DNA from: CALCHA01 sp035548175
GTDB lineage: Bacteria > Planctomycetota > Phycisphaerae > WQYP01
Assembly: GCA_035548175.1 (NCBI GenBank)
Contig: DASZTO010000025.1
Location: 32,491-96,490, forward strand
DNA: 64,000 nt
Reading direction: 5' to 3'
Positions 43,171-51,654 of this stretch are shown here, one piece after another. The position numbers and the translations under genes are program-made. Under the pieces are notes generated by a model. The model did no database searches. It saw only the letters and a list, made by a program, of their open reading frames with translations, and was not told where the DNA came from. The stretch's first letter is position 1, and each line of letters starts with the position of its first letter.

Positions 43171-44262
43171 ATGATGCCCCGGCTTTTCGACCGCCCTCCC
43201 TCTGCGCCAGACCTGAGCCTCCTTCGACGGGCGATACGTCTGGGCCGCCTCGGCCTCCTTGTTGTTCCCCTGCCGCTCGCCCTGGCCGCGCTGCCCTCCT
43301 GCACCGCCGTTCCCGACAGCTTCACCACCGACGCCCAGGCCCTCGCCGATCTCTCGAAGGAACCCCTGGCCACCGAGCCCTGGATGTTTGGCCAGCAGAC
43401 CGGAACCCTCATCAAGACCGCCCATTACCGCATTTTCACCACCCTTCAGGATCCGCTTTACCAGCACCTGCTGGCGCGCGATCTCGAGGGAGCGCTGGCC
43501 CGCGCGATGACGGTCAATCCCAACGGCCGGCTGCTGAACCCGCTCGATTGTTATGTCTTCGCCACCCGCAACCAGTGGGAAACCTACACGCGCCTGCACA
43601 CGGGTCCCAACGCGCCGATCTACCTGGAGATTTCGGCCGGCGGATACTGTCAGGAGGGAATCTTCGCAGGCTATGACATCGGCCGGGAGCAAACGCTTTC
43701 GGTGATCGCTCATGAAGCGTGGCACCAATACTCGTGGTTTGCGTTCAAAGACCGTTTGCCAAGCTGGCTGGAAGAGGGGCTGGCGACGCAGAACGAAGGG
43801 ATCGACTGGGAGGGGGTCACACCGGTTTTCAAACCGTCGGACAACTTCCGGCGTTTCGCCGCCCTGAAATCCGCTTTGCGCGAGAACCGGCTGTGGAAAC
43901 TCCAGGACCTGGTCACGACGCACGCGGGGCGAGTGATCCGGCTTCCGCAGCGGCAGATCGATTCTTACTATGCGCAGCTCTGGTCGTTCGTGCTGTTCCT
44001 GGAGAATTCCCCGAAGTACCGCCCGGGTCTGCTTCGGCTTCTGGCTGACGCCGGGAACGGCCGCCTCACTGCCGCGCTCGCGGGCACGGGGATCACACAA
44101 CCGGAGATCGACAACTTCACGGAACACTGGAACGCCGTCGCCGGTCCGGTGTACCTGCAAAAATACATCAATCCCAACATTCCGGAGCTGGACGCCGAGT
44201 ACGACGCGTGGATCAGGCAATTCACGGCGGGGTATTCGCCGCACATTCCCAGGAAGCAGTGA
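43171..44262 (+). CDS. HExxH zinc-metalloprotease-like lipoprotein
   Basis: 363 aa. Lipoprotein signal with a hydrophobic stretch ending ALPSC (Cys near residue 44). The core has HEAWHQY (HExxH, zinc ligands) followed by WLEEGLAT with a third-ligand Glu, the gluzincin-like pattern of DUF1570-type peptidases. Start at 43171 (MMPRLFDRP) is supported only weakly. Function on the envelope is inferred. Followed by short GCGGAGA repeats and then the EF-hand protein gene. Confidence 0.78.
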   Translation: MMPRLFDRPPSAPDLSLLRRAIRLGRLGLLVVPLPLALAALPSCTAVPDSFTTDAQALADLSKEPLATEPWMFGQQTGTLIKTAHYRIFTTLQDPLYQHLLARDLEGALARAMTVNPNGRLLNPLDCYVFATRNQWETYTRLHTGPNAPIYLEISAGGYCQEGIFAGYDIGREQTLSVIAHEAWHQYSWFAFKDRLPSWLEEGLATQNEGIDWEGVTPVFKPSDNFRRFAALKSALRENRLWKLQDLVTTHAGRVIRLPQRQIDSYYAQLWSFVLFLENSPKYRPGLLRLLADAGNGRLTAALAGTGITQPEIDNFTEHWNAVAGPVYLQKYINPNIPELDAEYDAWIRQFTAGYSPHIPRKQ

Positions 44263-44332
44263 GAGGCCCGGGGTGGGCGAGGAGCGCGGTCGCACGGGCA
44301 GCCTGCGGGGGGCGAGGGTTTCGGGAATTTTA

Positions 44333-44359
44333 GCGCGGAGACCGCGGAGAGCGCGGAGA
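44333..44359. repeat. 9-bp tandem repeat GCGCGGAGA
   Basis: Three 9-bp units: GCGCGGAGA, CCGCGGAGA, GCGCGGAGA, followed by degenerate units, in the gap after the metalloprotease gene. Confidence 0.8.
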
Positions 44360-44505
44360 GGGCTGAGGGGCGGAGCGGTCTCATTTTTGGGAACAACAAT
44401 TCGGAGAACAATCCACCGCAACCCGCCCGGCGTTTTTTTTGCATTTTGCGTTTGAGGTTTTTGGCCTATCCTTCCCACATCCGCGAATGTTGAGAGGCGA
44501 CAGGC

Positions 44506-46770
44506 ATGACTCAAAGCGCGCACCGCTGGCACTTCTTCCGCGCCGGCGGCTTCGATCAGGTGCGTCTCGATGCCGGCAGCGACCTGCTTCACCTGGATCA
44601 GCTCGATCAGAAACTGTGGGTGGCGCTGGCGTGCCCGGTGGACGGGCTGGAGTTCGACCGGCGAACGCTGGAGCTGATTGACGCCGACCATGACGGGCGG
44701 ATTCGCGCGCCGGACATCATCGCGGTGTCGAAGTGGGCGGGGTCGCTGGTGAAGGAGCCCTCGGACCTGCTGCGCGGCGAACCGGCGTTGAAGCTGGCGG
44801 CGATCAACGAGCAGCTTCCGGAGGGGGCGGCGATAGCGGCGTCGGCGCGGCAGATTCTGCGGAGCCTGGGCAAGGCGGAGGCGGCGGAGATTTCGGTCGA
44901 GGATGTCTCGGACACGGGGCGGATTTTTTCCAGCACGCCGTTCAATGGGGATGGGATTATTCCGGCGGACGCGGCCAGCGATGAAGCGGTGCGCAAGGTG
45001 ATCGAGGAAATCCTGGCGGCGGGAGCGGAGGCGGCGGCGGTGGACAGGTCGGGGAAGCCGGGGGTGACCGCCGCGCAGACGGAGAAGTTTTTCGCCGGGC
45101 TGCGGGCGCTGGTGGCGTGGCACGAGCGGGAGGCGTCGGAGAGCGGCGTGCTGCCGATCGGCGAAGCGACGGTGGAAGCGGCGGCGGCGGTGCGGGCGGT
45201 CAGCGCGAAGGTGGAGGATTATTTTGCGCGGTGCCGGCTGGCGGCGTTCGACGGGCGGGCGCTGGATGCGATGAACCGGGCGGGGGAGGATTACGCGGCG
45301 GTGGCGTCGCGGGAGCTGTCGAGCGCGGATCCGGCGGTGGCGGCGTTTCCGCTGGCGCGGGTGGAGCCGGGGCGGGCGCTGCCGCTGAATGAGGGCGTGA
45401 ACCCGGCGTGGGCGTCGGCGATCGGGGCGCTGCGTGCCAGGGCGGTGGCGCCGGTGCTGGGAGATCGAGACCAGTTGACGGAAGCGGAGTGGCGGCGGCT
45501 GACGGGGACGTTCGCGGCGTATGAGGCGTGGCAGGCGGGCGTTCCGGCGCAGGGCGCACAGAAGGTGGGCGTGGCGCGGGCGAAGGAGATTCTCGCGGGT
45601 CCTGCGGAAGCGGCGATCAAGGAGCTGCTGGCGAAGGATGCGGCGCTGGCGCCCGAGGCGGCGGGCATCGCGGCGGTCGAGAAGCTGGTGCGGCTGCACC
45701 GGGATTTGTATGAGCTGCTGAACAACTTCGTGGCGTTTCGCGATTTTTACGGGCGGCGGCGGAAAGCGATTTTCCAGGCGGGGACGCTCTATCTGGACCA
45801 GCGCGGGTGCGATCTGTGCGTGCGCGTGCGGGATGCGGCGAAGCATGCGGCGATGGCGCACCTGTCGCGCATGTACCTGGCGTATTGCGATCTGTCGCAC
45901 AAGTCGACGGGGGAAACGGCGGCGATCGCGGCGGCGTTTACGGCGGGCGATTCGGACAACCTGATGGTCGGCCGCAACGGGGTGTTTTACGACCGGCTGG
46001 GGCGGGACTGGGACGCGACGATCACGAAGATCGTCGAGAACCCGATCAGCGTGAGGCAGGCGTTCTGGGCGCCTTACAAGCGGGCGATCCGGTGGGTGGA
46101 GGATCAGATCGCGAAGCGCGCCGCGGCGGCGGATGCGGCGGCGACGGATCGCCTGCAGAGCGCCGCGACATCCTTGGCCAGGGCGGCGGAGACGGGACCG
46201 GCGGCGACCACGCCGGCCGCCGCGCCTCCGCCTGCCGCGCCGCTGCTGCCCAGGAAGCTGGACGTGGGGGTGATCGCGGCGATCGCGGTGGCGTTTGCGG
46301 GCGCCAGCGCGGCGTTGGGGGCGATTTTGCAGGCATTCTTCGGCCTGGGCTTCTGGATGCCGCTGGGACTGCTGGCGGTGATTCTGGCGATCTCCGGGCC
46401 GTCGATGCTGATTGCGTGGCTGAAGCTTCGGCAGCGGAATCTGGGGCCGCTGCTGGATGCGAACGGGTGGGCGGTGAATGCGAAAGCGAAGATCAACCTG
46501 CCGTTCGGTCGGGCCTTGACGGCGACGGCGTCGCTGCCGCGCGGCGCGGTGCACGACCGCGCCGATCCCTATCGGGAGCGGCACAGGGGACGGTGGTGGA
46601 CGACGGTGATCGTGGCGTTGCTGCTGGCGCTGGCGGCGGCGTGGTATTTCGGGGCGATCGAGCGGGTGTTTCCGGGATTGCTGCCGGTGAGCGGGTTTGT
46701 GGCGCGTCAGCGAGCGGCGGCCACGCAAGCGGCGGCGGGCGCGGCGACGTCGACAGCGCCTGCCGGATGA
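44506..46770 (+). CDS. Large EF-hand membrane protein of unknown function
   Basis: 754 aa, no family recognised. An EF-hand loop is seen at residues 59-70 (DADHDGRIRAPD) and a partial second one around FNGDGIIPAD. A long helical, Ala/Glu-rich region follows (about 150-560), then Ala/Pro-rich linkers and three membrane helices (about 592-612, 618-645 and 705-725). The N-terminus (residues 7-30) holds WHFFRAGGFDQVRLD. GGCGACAGGC precedes the ATG; the start is moderately supported. It may be a calcium-sensing envelope protein, but this is only inferred from the loop. Confidence 0.7.
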   Translation: MTQSAHRWHFFRAGGFDQVRLDAGSDLLHLDQLDQKLWVALACPVDGLEFDRRTLELIDADHDGRIRAPDIIAVSKWAGSLVKEPSDLLRGEPALKLAAINEQLPEGAAIAASARQILRSLGKAEAAEISVEDVSDTGRIFSSTPFNGDGIIPADAASDEAVRKVIEEILAAGAEAAAVDRSGKPGVTAAQTEKFFAGLRALVAWHEREASESGVLPIGEATVEAAAAVRAVSAKVEDYFARCRLAAFDGRALDAMNRAGEDYAAVASRELSSADPAVAAFPLARVEPGRALPLNEGVNPAWASAIGALRARAVAPVLGDRDQLTEAEWRRLTGTFAAYEAWQAGVPAQGAQKVGVARAKEILAGPAEAAIKELLAKDAALAPEAAGIAAVEKLVRLHRDLYELLNNFVAFRDFYGRRRKAIFQAGTLYLDQRGCDLCVRVRDAAKHAAMAHLSRMYLAYCDLSHKSTGETAAIAAAFTAGDSDNLMVGRNGVFYDRLGRDWDATITKIVENPISVRQAFWAPYKRAIRWVEDQIAKRAAAADAAATDRLQSAATSLARAAETGPAATTPAAAPPPAAPLLPRKLDVGVIAAIAVAFAGASAALGAILQAFFGLGFWMPLGLLAVILAISGPSMLIAWLKLRQRNLGPLLDANGWAVNAKAKINLPFGRALTATASLPRGAVHDRADPYRERHRGRWWTTVIVALLLALAAAWYFGAIERVFPGLLPVSGFVARQRAAATQAAAGAATSTAPAG

Positions 46771-46846
46771 TTTCGCGCGGCGGGTCCGTGCGGGATGGGC
46801 GGGGTGAGGGTGGCGCTTCGTTCTTCGGCGCGGTAGACTTGCGGGG

Positions 46847-47950
46847 ATGAAGAGCCTGACCGTGACGCTTCCCGCAACCGCCGCCGCGCCGTACGACATT
46901 CGCATCGAGGCGGGGGGGCTGGCGCGCCTGGGCGAACAGGTGCGGGCGGTCGCGCCGGCGCCTTCGTGCGCGGTGGTGACGGATTCGCTGGTGGGACCGC
47001 TTTACCTGGAGCGCGCCGCGGCATCGCTGGCGGGCGCGGGATACCGGGTGCTGGTGCATACGATGCCCGCGGGCGAAGCGCACAAAACGCTGGCCACGGC
47101 CTCCGGGGCGCTGGATACCTTTCTGAACGCGCGCGTCGAGCGCGCGACGCCGGTGGTGGCGCTGGGCGGCGGGGTCGTCGGCGATCTCGCGGGCCTGGTG
47201 GCGGCGACGCTGCTTCGGGGCGTGCCTTTCATCCAGGCGCCCACGACGCTGCTGTCGGCGGTCGACGCGTCGGTGGGCGGGAAGGTGGGCGTGGATCATC
47301 CCGCCGGGAAGAATCTCATCGGCGCGTTTCATCAGCCGCGGCTGGTGCTGACGGACATCGCGACGTTCAAGACCCTTCCGCCGCGCGAGCTGCGCTGCGG
47401 GCTGGCCGAGTGCGTGAAGCACGCCATCATCCGCGAGGCGGGCCTGTTTGCGTTCATCGAGTCGCACGTGGGGAAGCTGCTGGCCTGCGATTCGGCCGCC
47501 ATCGAAGAACTGGTGGCGCGCAACGTCGCCATCAAGGCCGCCGTCGTGATGGAAGATCCCTTCGAGCATGGCGTGCGCGCGCTGCTGAACCTCGGGCACA
47601 CGTTCGGGCACGCGATCGAGAATGTGATGGGCTACACCGGCATCGCGCATGGGGAGGCGGTGGCCCTGGGTACGATCGCCGCGACCCGTCTGGCGGCGGC
47701 GCGCGGCGAGTTTCCGCCGGGGGATGTGGGGCGGATCGCGGCGCTGCTCGAGGCGATCGGCCTGCCGACGGCGCTGCCGGGGCTGGACGTCGATCGCACA
47801 TTTGCCGCCATGGCCACGGATAAAAAAGTCGCGGGGGGAAGGCTTCGCCTGGTATTGCCGACGGCGATCGGTGCTGCGCGGGTGGTGCAGACGGGCGACG
47901 CGGACGTGCCGGGGATTCGCCGCGCGATTGCGTCGCTTTCCGCCGCTTAG
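46847..47950 (+). CDS. aroB: 3-Dehydroquinate synthase
   Basis: Converts DAHP to 3-dehydroquinate, the second shikimate step and the substrate for the AroD domain at 12.4 kb. 367 aa. NAD-binding GGGVVGDLAGLVAAT, the substrate/zinc segment VGGKVGVDHPAGKNLIGAFHQP, ECVKHAIIRE (Glu ligand), and the zinc His in LGHTFGHAIE and GIAHGEAV. Only 12 bases before the WD40 gene. GGGG lies 2 bases before the ATG, so initiation is less typical. Confidence 0.95.
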   Translation: MKSLTVTLPATAAAPYDIRIEAGGLARLGEQVRAVAPAPSCAVVTDSLVGPLYLERAAASLAGAGYRVLVHTMPAGEAHKTLATASGALDTFLNARVERATPVVALGGGVVGDLAGLVAATLLRGVPFIQAPTTLLSAVDASVGGKVGVDHPAGKNLIGAFHQPRLVLTDIATFKTLPPRELRCGLAECVKHAIIREAGLFAFIESHVGKLLACDSAAIEELVARNVAIKAAVVMEDPFEHGVRALLNLGHTFGHAIENVMGYTGIAHGEAVALGTIAATRLAAARGEFPPGDVGRIAALLEAIGLPTALPGLDVDRTFAAMATDKKVAGGRLRLVLPTAIGAARVVQTGDADVPGIRRAIASLSAA

Positions 47951-47961
47951 GGAGATGCGCC

Positions 47962-48990
47962 ATGCCTGAACGCCGATCGATGCGCCGATGGGTCGCCGGC
48001 GCCGCCCTCCTGGCGGTGGCCTTCATTGCCGCCGCCGCCGATGCGCCGACCACGCAACCAAGCGGTCCGGCCCCGGTCCTCGTGCGCGGGTTGCACGGGG
48101 CCATCTTCACGGCGCGCTTCAGCGGCGACGCCAAAATGCTGGCCCTGGGCGGCGCGGATGGCGTGTTCCTCATCGATGCGACCGGCAAAATCGTGCACGA
48201 CCTGGGCACGGCGCGGCCGGTGCAATCGCTGGCTTTTTCGCGCGATGGAACCTACCTGGCGGCGGGCGTGGCCGATGGCACCATGCTGATCATCGGCGCC
48301 AACGACGGCGTCGTCCTGCGCACCATCGATTGCAGCAACTACACGCTCGATCCCGCGCCGGCGATCGCCGGTTTCCTGCCGGACAATCAGCGCGTGGTCG
48401 CCGGCGGGACGGCCGTTGGCGTGTGGTCGGCGGCCGACGGTCAATCGCAGCGGCGGTTCGAGCTTCCCGCGCCGCAGAACCGCCTGGCGCTCTCGCCGGA
48501 CGCCAAGCTGCTGGTGACCGGATGGACCGCGGCCGGCGGGCTGTCGCTGGTGGATTTCGCCACCGGCCGGCCGACGCGCGTGCAGCCGGAGGTCAGAAAG
48601 GAAGAACTCGGCGGGACCCCGCGCAATCCGCGCGGCGTCGACATGGTGAGCTTCACCGGCGACGGCCGGCACTTTTACGGCGGCGGTTTGCAGGCGGGCG
48701 GCCTGTTTTTCTACAACACCGCCGACGGCTCCCAGGCCGGGGCGCTCACGCCTGATCATTTCGCCTGCGGCGCGCTGACCGACGATCTGGGCCTGCTGTT
48801 GTGGGGAACCGGGAACGTTGCGGCGAAGGGCAAGCCGGCGGAGTATGACATCGTGGTGACGGCGACCGGGACGAAAAAAGAATTGATGCGGCAGGCGAGC
48901 GATTCGCCGATCGCGGCGGTGGCGATCTCCGGCAACGGCCGCGAGATGGCCGCCGCCACGCTGGATGGAAAGGTGCGTCTATGGCGCTAA
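47962..48990 (+). CDS. WD40-like beta-propeller protein with signal peptide
   Basis: 342 aa. N-terminal signal segment (RRWVAGAALLAVAFIAAAADA), then at least six WD40-like blades, e.g. ARFSGDAKMLALGGADGVFLID, LAFSRDGTYLAAGVADGTMLII and AISGNGREMAAATLDGKVRLWR, which closes with a classic WD end. Probably periplasmic scaffold. It lies between aroB and dprA with tight spacing and may be co-transcribed with them. Confidence 0.85.
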   Translation: MPERRSMRRWVAGAALLAVAFIAAAADAPTTQPSGPAPVLVRGLHGAIFTARFSGDAKMLALGGADGVFLIDATGKIVHDLGTARPVQSLAFSRDGTYLAAGVADGTMLIIGANDGVVLRTIDCSNYTLDPAPAIAGFLPDNQRVVAGGTAVGVWSAADGQSQRRFELPAPQNRLALSPDAKLLVTGWTAAGGLSLVDFATGRPTRVQPEVRKEELGGTPRNPRGVDMVSFTGDGRHFYGGGLQAGGLFFYNTADGSQAGALTPDHFACGALTDDLGLLLWGTGNVAAKGKPAEYDIVVTATGTKKELMRQASDSPIAAVAISGNGREMAAATLDGKVRLWR

Positions 48991-49020
48991 GCGGCGCGTG
49001 GCATCGCCGGGAGAAGCGGG

Positions 49021-50202
49021 ATGAGTCCTGAGGAAATCCTGCCGTGGCTGCGTCTGGCGCGTCTGCCGGGCGTGGGGCCGATTCTCGCGGGGCGCCTGCT
49101 GGAGGCGCTGGGTTCGCCCGGGGCCATCCTCGAGGCCCATCCGGCGCGGCTTGCCGAGATCGAAGGCATCGGCCCGCGCACCGCCGGCGCGATCGCCGCG
49201 GGCGCCAGGGCCACGCTGGCCGACGCCCAGCGCGAACTGGATGCCGCCCTCCACGGCGGCGTCACGATCCTGCCGCTGCATCACCCGGCTTATCCGCCGG
49301 CGCTGCGGACGATCACCGATCCGCCGCTGCTGCTGTATGTTCGCGGAGAAATTCTGCCGGCGGATGCCGTGGCCATCGGCGTCGTGGGGGCGCGGCAGTG
49401 CACGCTCTACGGCCGGGAGGTGGCCGCGAAGTTCGGCCGCTCGCTGGCCGAGCATGGCGTGGCGGTGATTTCCGGCGGCGCCCGGGGCATCGACACCTGC
49501 GCCCATGAAGGCGCGCTGCTGGCGCGGGGACGCACGCTGGTGGTGCAGGGCTGTGGGCTCTTTCACACCTACCCGCCGGAGAACAGGAAATTGTACGAGC
49601 GGATCGTCGCCGAAGGGGCCGGGGCGATTCTTTCGGATTTTCCGCTGGATACGCCGCCGCTGAAGGAAAATTTTCCGCCGCGCAATCGCATCATCGCCGG
49701 CATGAGCCTGGGGGTGCTGGTCGTTGAAGCGAATCTGCGCAGCGGCAGCCTCATCACCGCGCGCCTGGCCGCCGCGGATTATGGCCGGGAAGTCTTCGCC
49801 GTTCCGGGACGCATCGATTCTCCCGCCAGCGCGGGCACGCATCATCTGATCAAATCGGGCACGGCGACGCTGGTGGAGTCGGTGCAGGACATTCTGGACA
49901 ACCTCGGCGACGTGGGGGCGGCGCTTCGATCCGCGGCCGCATCGCCGCCGCCATCCGCGCCGCCGGTCGAGGTGCCGCAGCCACCGCTTCCGCTGCTGGA
50001 AACGCCGCGGCAAGTTCCGTCGCTCACGCCCGTGCAGCATCAAATCCTGCAGGCGATCGCCCCCGCGGGATCGACGATCGACGACATGCTGGATGCGACC
50101 GGCCTTTCCGCCGGCGTGATGATGGCCGAGCTCACGCTGCTGCAGCTTGCCGGCGCGGTGGGCCGCACCGGCGCCAACCGCTTCACGCGCGCCCGCTCCT
50201 GA
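49021..50202 (+). CDS. dprA: DNA-processing protein DprA
   Basis: Loads RecA on incoming single-stranded DNA during natural transformation. 393 aa. N-terminal helix-hairpin-helix (LARLPGVGPILAGRLLEAL), Rossmann core with GVVGARQCTLYG, SGGARGIDTCAHEGAL, PPRNRIIAGMS and NLRSGSLITARLAA, and a C-terminal winged-helix DprA_WH domain after a Pro-rich linker. No other competence genes in the window. Confidence 0.95.
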   Translation: MSPEEILPWLRLARLPGVGPILAGRLLEALGSPGAILEAHPARLAEIEGIGPRTAGAIAAGARATLADAQRELDAALHGGVTILPLHHPAYPPALRTITDPPLLLYVRGEILPADAVAIGVVGARQCTLYGREVAAKFGRSLAEHGVAVISGGARGIDTCAHEGALLARGRTLVVQGCGLFHTYPPENRKLYERIVAEGAGAILSDFPLDTPPLKENFPPRNRIIAGMSLGVLVVEANLRSGSLITARLAAADYGREVFAVPGRIDSPASAGTHHLIKSGTATLVESVQDILDNLGDVGAALRSAAASPPPSAPPVEVPQPPLPLLETPRQVPSLTPVQHQILQAIAPAGSTIDDMLDATGLSAGVMMAELTLLQLAGAVGRTGANRFTRARS

Positions 50203-50232
50203 ATCCGGCGCTCGCCCCTTCGCCGCGCGGGC

Positions 50233-50568
50233 CTATTCGTCCGCAGCGTCGGGCTTGGCCGCGGACTTGCCCCTCTTCTCCGCAGGCCGATCTTCCTGGG
50301 CAAAAAGCTCGTTGAGCTCCGCCGAGGCATCGCAGGATTCGTCATCGGCTTCCCGCGGCGCGGCGGAAGCCTCCGGCTGGGCAGCCTGCTCGCGGTCATC
50401 TTCCCGCAGTCGTGCGGATTCTTCGAGTCCGCGCGCTGTGGTGCCGCCGCGATTCTGGGCGGAAAGTTCGCCGACATCCTGCTGTTCGCTCAGGCGCCGC
50501 CCGCGCGCGCCCTGCTCATCCTTCACCTGGCCCTTATAGCCCGCATCGTCTGGGTCCCGCCTGTTCAT
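50233..50568 (-). CDS. Small acidic disordered protein
   Basis: 111 aa from MNRRDPDDAG with GGAGGT 6 bases upstream. Rich in Asp, Glu, Arg, Ala and Gln, with no hydrophobic core; likely disordered. No family recognised. Similar in character to the 84-aa protein at 60539-60793. Confidence 0.5.
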   Translation of the reverse strand: MNRRDPDDAGYKGQVKDEQGARGRRLSEQQDVGELSAQNRGGTTARGLEESARLREDDREQAAQPEASAAPREADDESCDASAELNELFAQEDRPAEKRGKSAAKPDAADE

Positions 50569-50625
50569 TGCACACCTCCGCTTATCGTGCCGGAAGAAAC
50601 CATGCAATCGGCGTGCTGGGGCGGC

Positions 50626-51654
50626 TCAACGGTTGCGCTGGTCGCGGGCAAAAACTTTCACCACCGCCGCCGCCGCTGAGCGCCGCACGGAGGGATCCGG
50701 ATCGTCCAGCAGCGGCGCCAGACGCTGCCGCGCCCCGATCGGGCTGAGGATTTCCCCCAGCGCCAGCGCCGCAAGCCCGCGCAGCTCAGGCTCGGGGTCC
50801 GCCAGGTGGCGCACCGCGATGTCCGCCCCCTGGATCGATCCCTGCCGCGCCAGCGAGCGCGCGGCCACCAGTTGCCGGATCACCGTCAGCGGCACATCCT
50901 GCGCCGGCGTCCCCGCAGGCGCATCCTCCAGGCCCATGAGCAGCGGCTTGGCGGAGGCCTGCTCCGGCAAATCGCCGCACACGTCCATCGCCATCCATTC
51001 ATCTTCCCCATACTTGGACATGGCCTGGGCGACGATCACGCGCTGGGCGTCCGCATCGCCGAGCCGCGCCAGGGCCGCCGTGATCTCCAGCCGCACCCGC
51101 TGATCCGTTTCGAGCGCCCGCGATTGCAGCAGGCCGATGGCCGAGCGATCGCCGAGCAACCCCAGCACCAGCGCCGCATTGGCGCGCGTCGCCGGATCGC
51201 GGTCGCTCAGGGCCGCGTCGACCACCTGCTGGTGCCGCGCCGCCGGCTCGCCCAATCGCCGCAGCGCAAAGACCGCCCCCACGCGCACCGAGCCATTGGC
51301 GTCCTGCGTCATCTGCTCCAGCTCCGGCTGAAGCTCCTGCAATTTCCGCCGCCCCGCCGCCATCGCCCCGGCAAAGCGCACCACCCACTCCGGATCGTGC
51401 AGCGCCGCCTCGATCATCGCCGTCGAGCGCGGATCGTTCAGCGGCTGAATCGCCTCGACGCAATTCGCCCGCGCCGCCGGATCGTTCGACGTGAACTGCT
51501 CCTGCAAAACCCCGATCGCCTTCTCCAGCACCGCACGCTCCGCCGGACCCGGCGGCGGGGAGGTCCCGCCCGCCTGCGGTCCCGCGCACGCGCCCGCCAG
51601 CGCCGCGCCGGCCAATGTCGCCGCCGTTATCCACCCACGCATCGCATTGCGCAT
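50626..51654 (-). CDS. HEAT-repeat lipoprotein
   Basis: 342 aa. Lipoprotein signal: hydrophobic AATLAGAALAGAC with lipobox AGAC (Cys about residue 23). HEAT/armadillo-type helical repeats fill the rest: DPEWVVRFAGAMAAGRR, NGSVRVGAVFALRRLGE, DPATRANAALVLGLLGD, DPDPSVRRSAAAAVVKV. The ATG overlaps the lnt stop (TGATG), so the lipoprotein is coupled to the enzyme that acylates lipoproteins. Role: protein scaffold on the membrane (inference). Confidence 0.83.
   Translation of the reverse strand: MRNAMRGWITAATLAGAALAGACAGPQAGGTSPPPGPAERAVLEKAIGVLQEQFTSNDPAARANCVEAIQPLNDPRSTAMIEAALHDPEWVVRFAGAMAAGRRKLQELQPELEQMTQDANGSVRVGAVFALRRLGEPAARHQQVVDAALSDRDPATRANAALVLGLLGDRSAIGLLQSRALETDQRVRLEITAALARLGDADAQRVIVAQAMSKYGEDEWMAMDVCGDLPEQASAKPLLMGLEDAPAGTPAQDVPLTVIRQLVAARSLARQGSIQGADIAVRHLADPEPELRGLAALALGEILSPIGARQRLAPLLDDPDPSVRRSAAAAVVKVFARDQRNR

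Noticed and set aside
43165..46905. 1,246-codon open frame on the minus strand
   Set aside because: Antisense shadow of the protease, EF-hand and aroB genes caused by high-GC codon bias; Arg/Pro/His-rich, no domains and no ribosome site.
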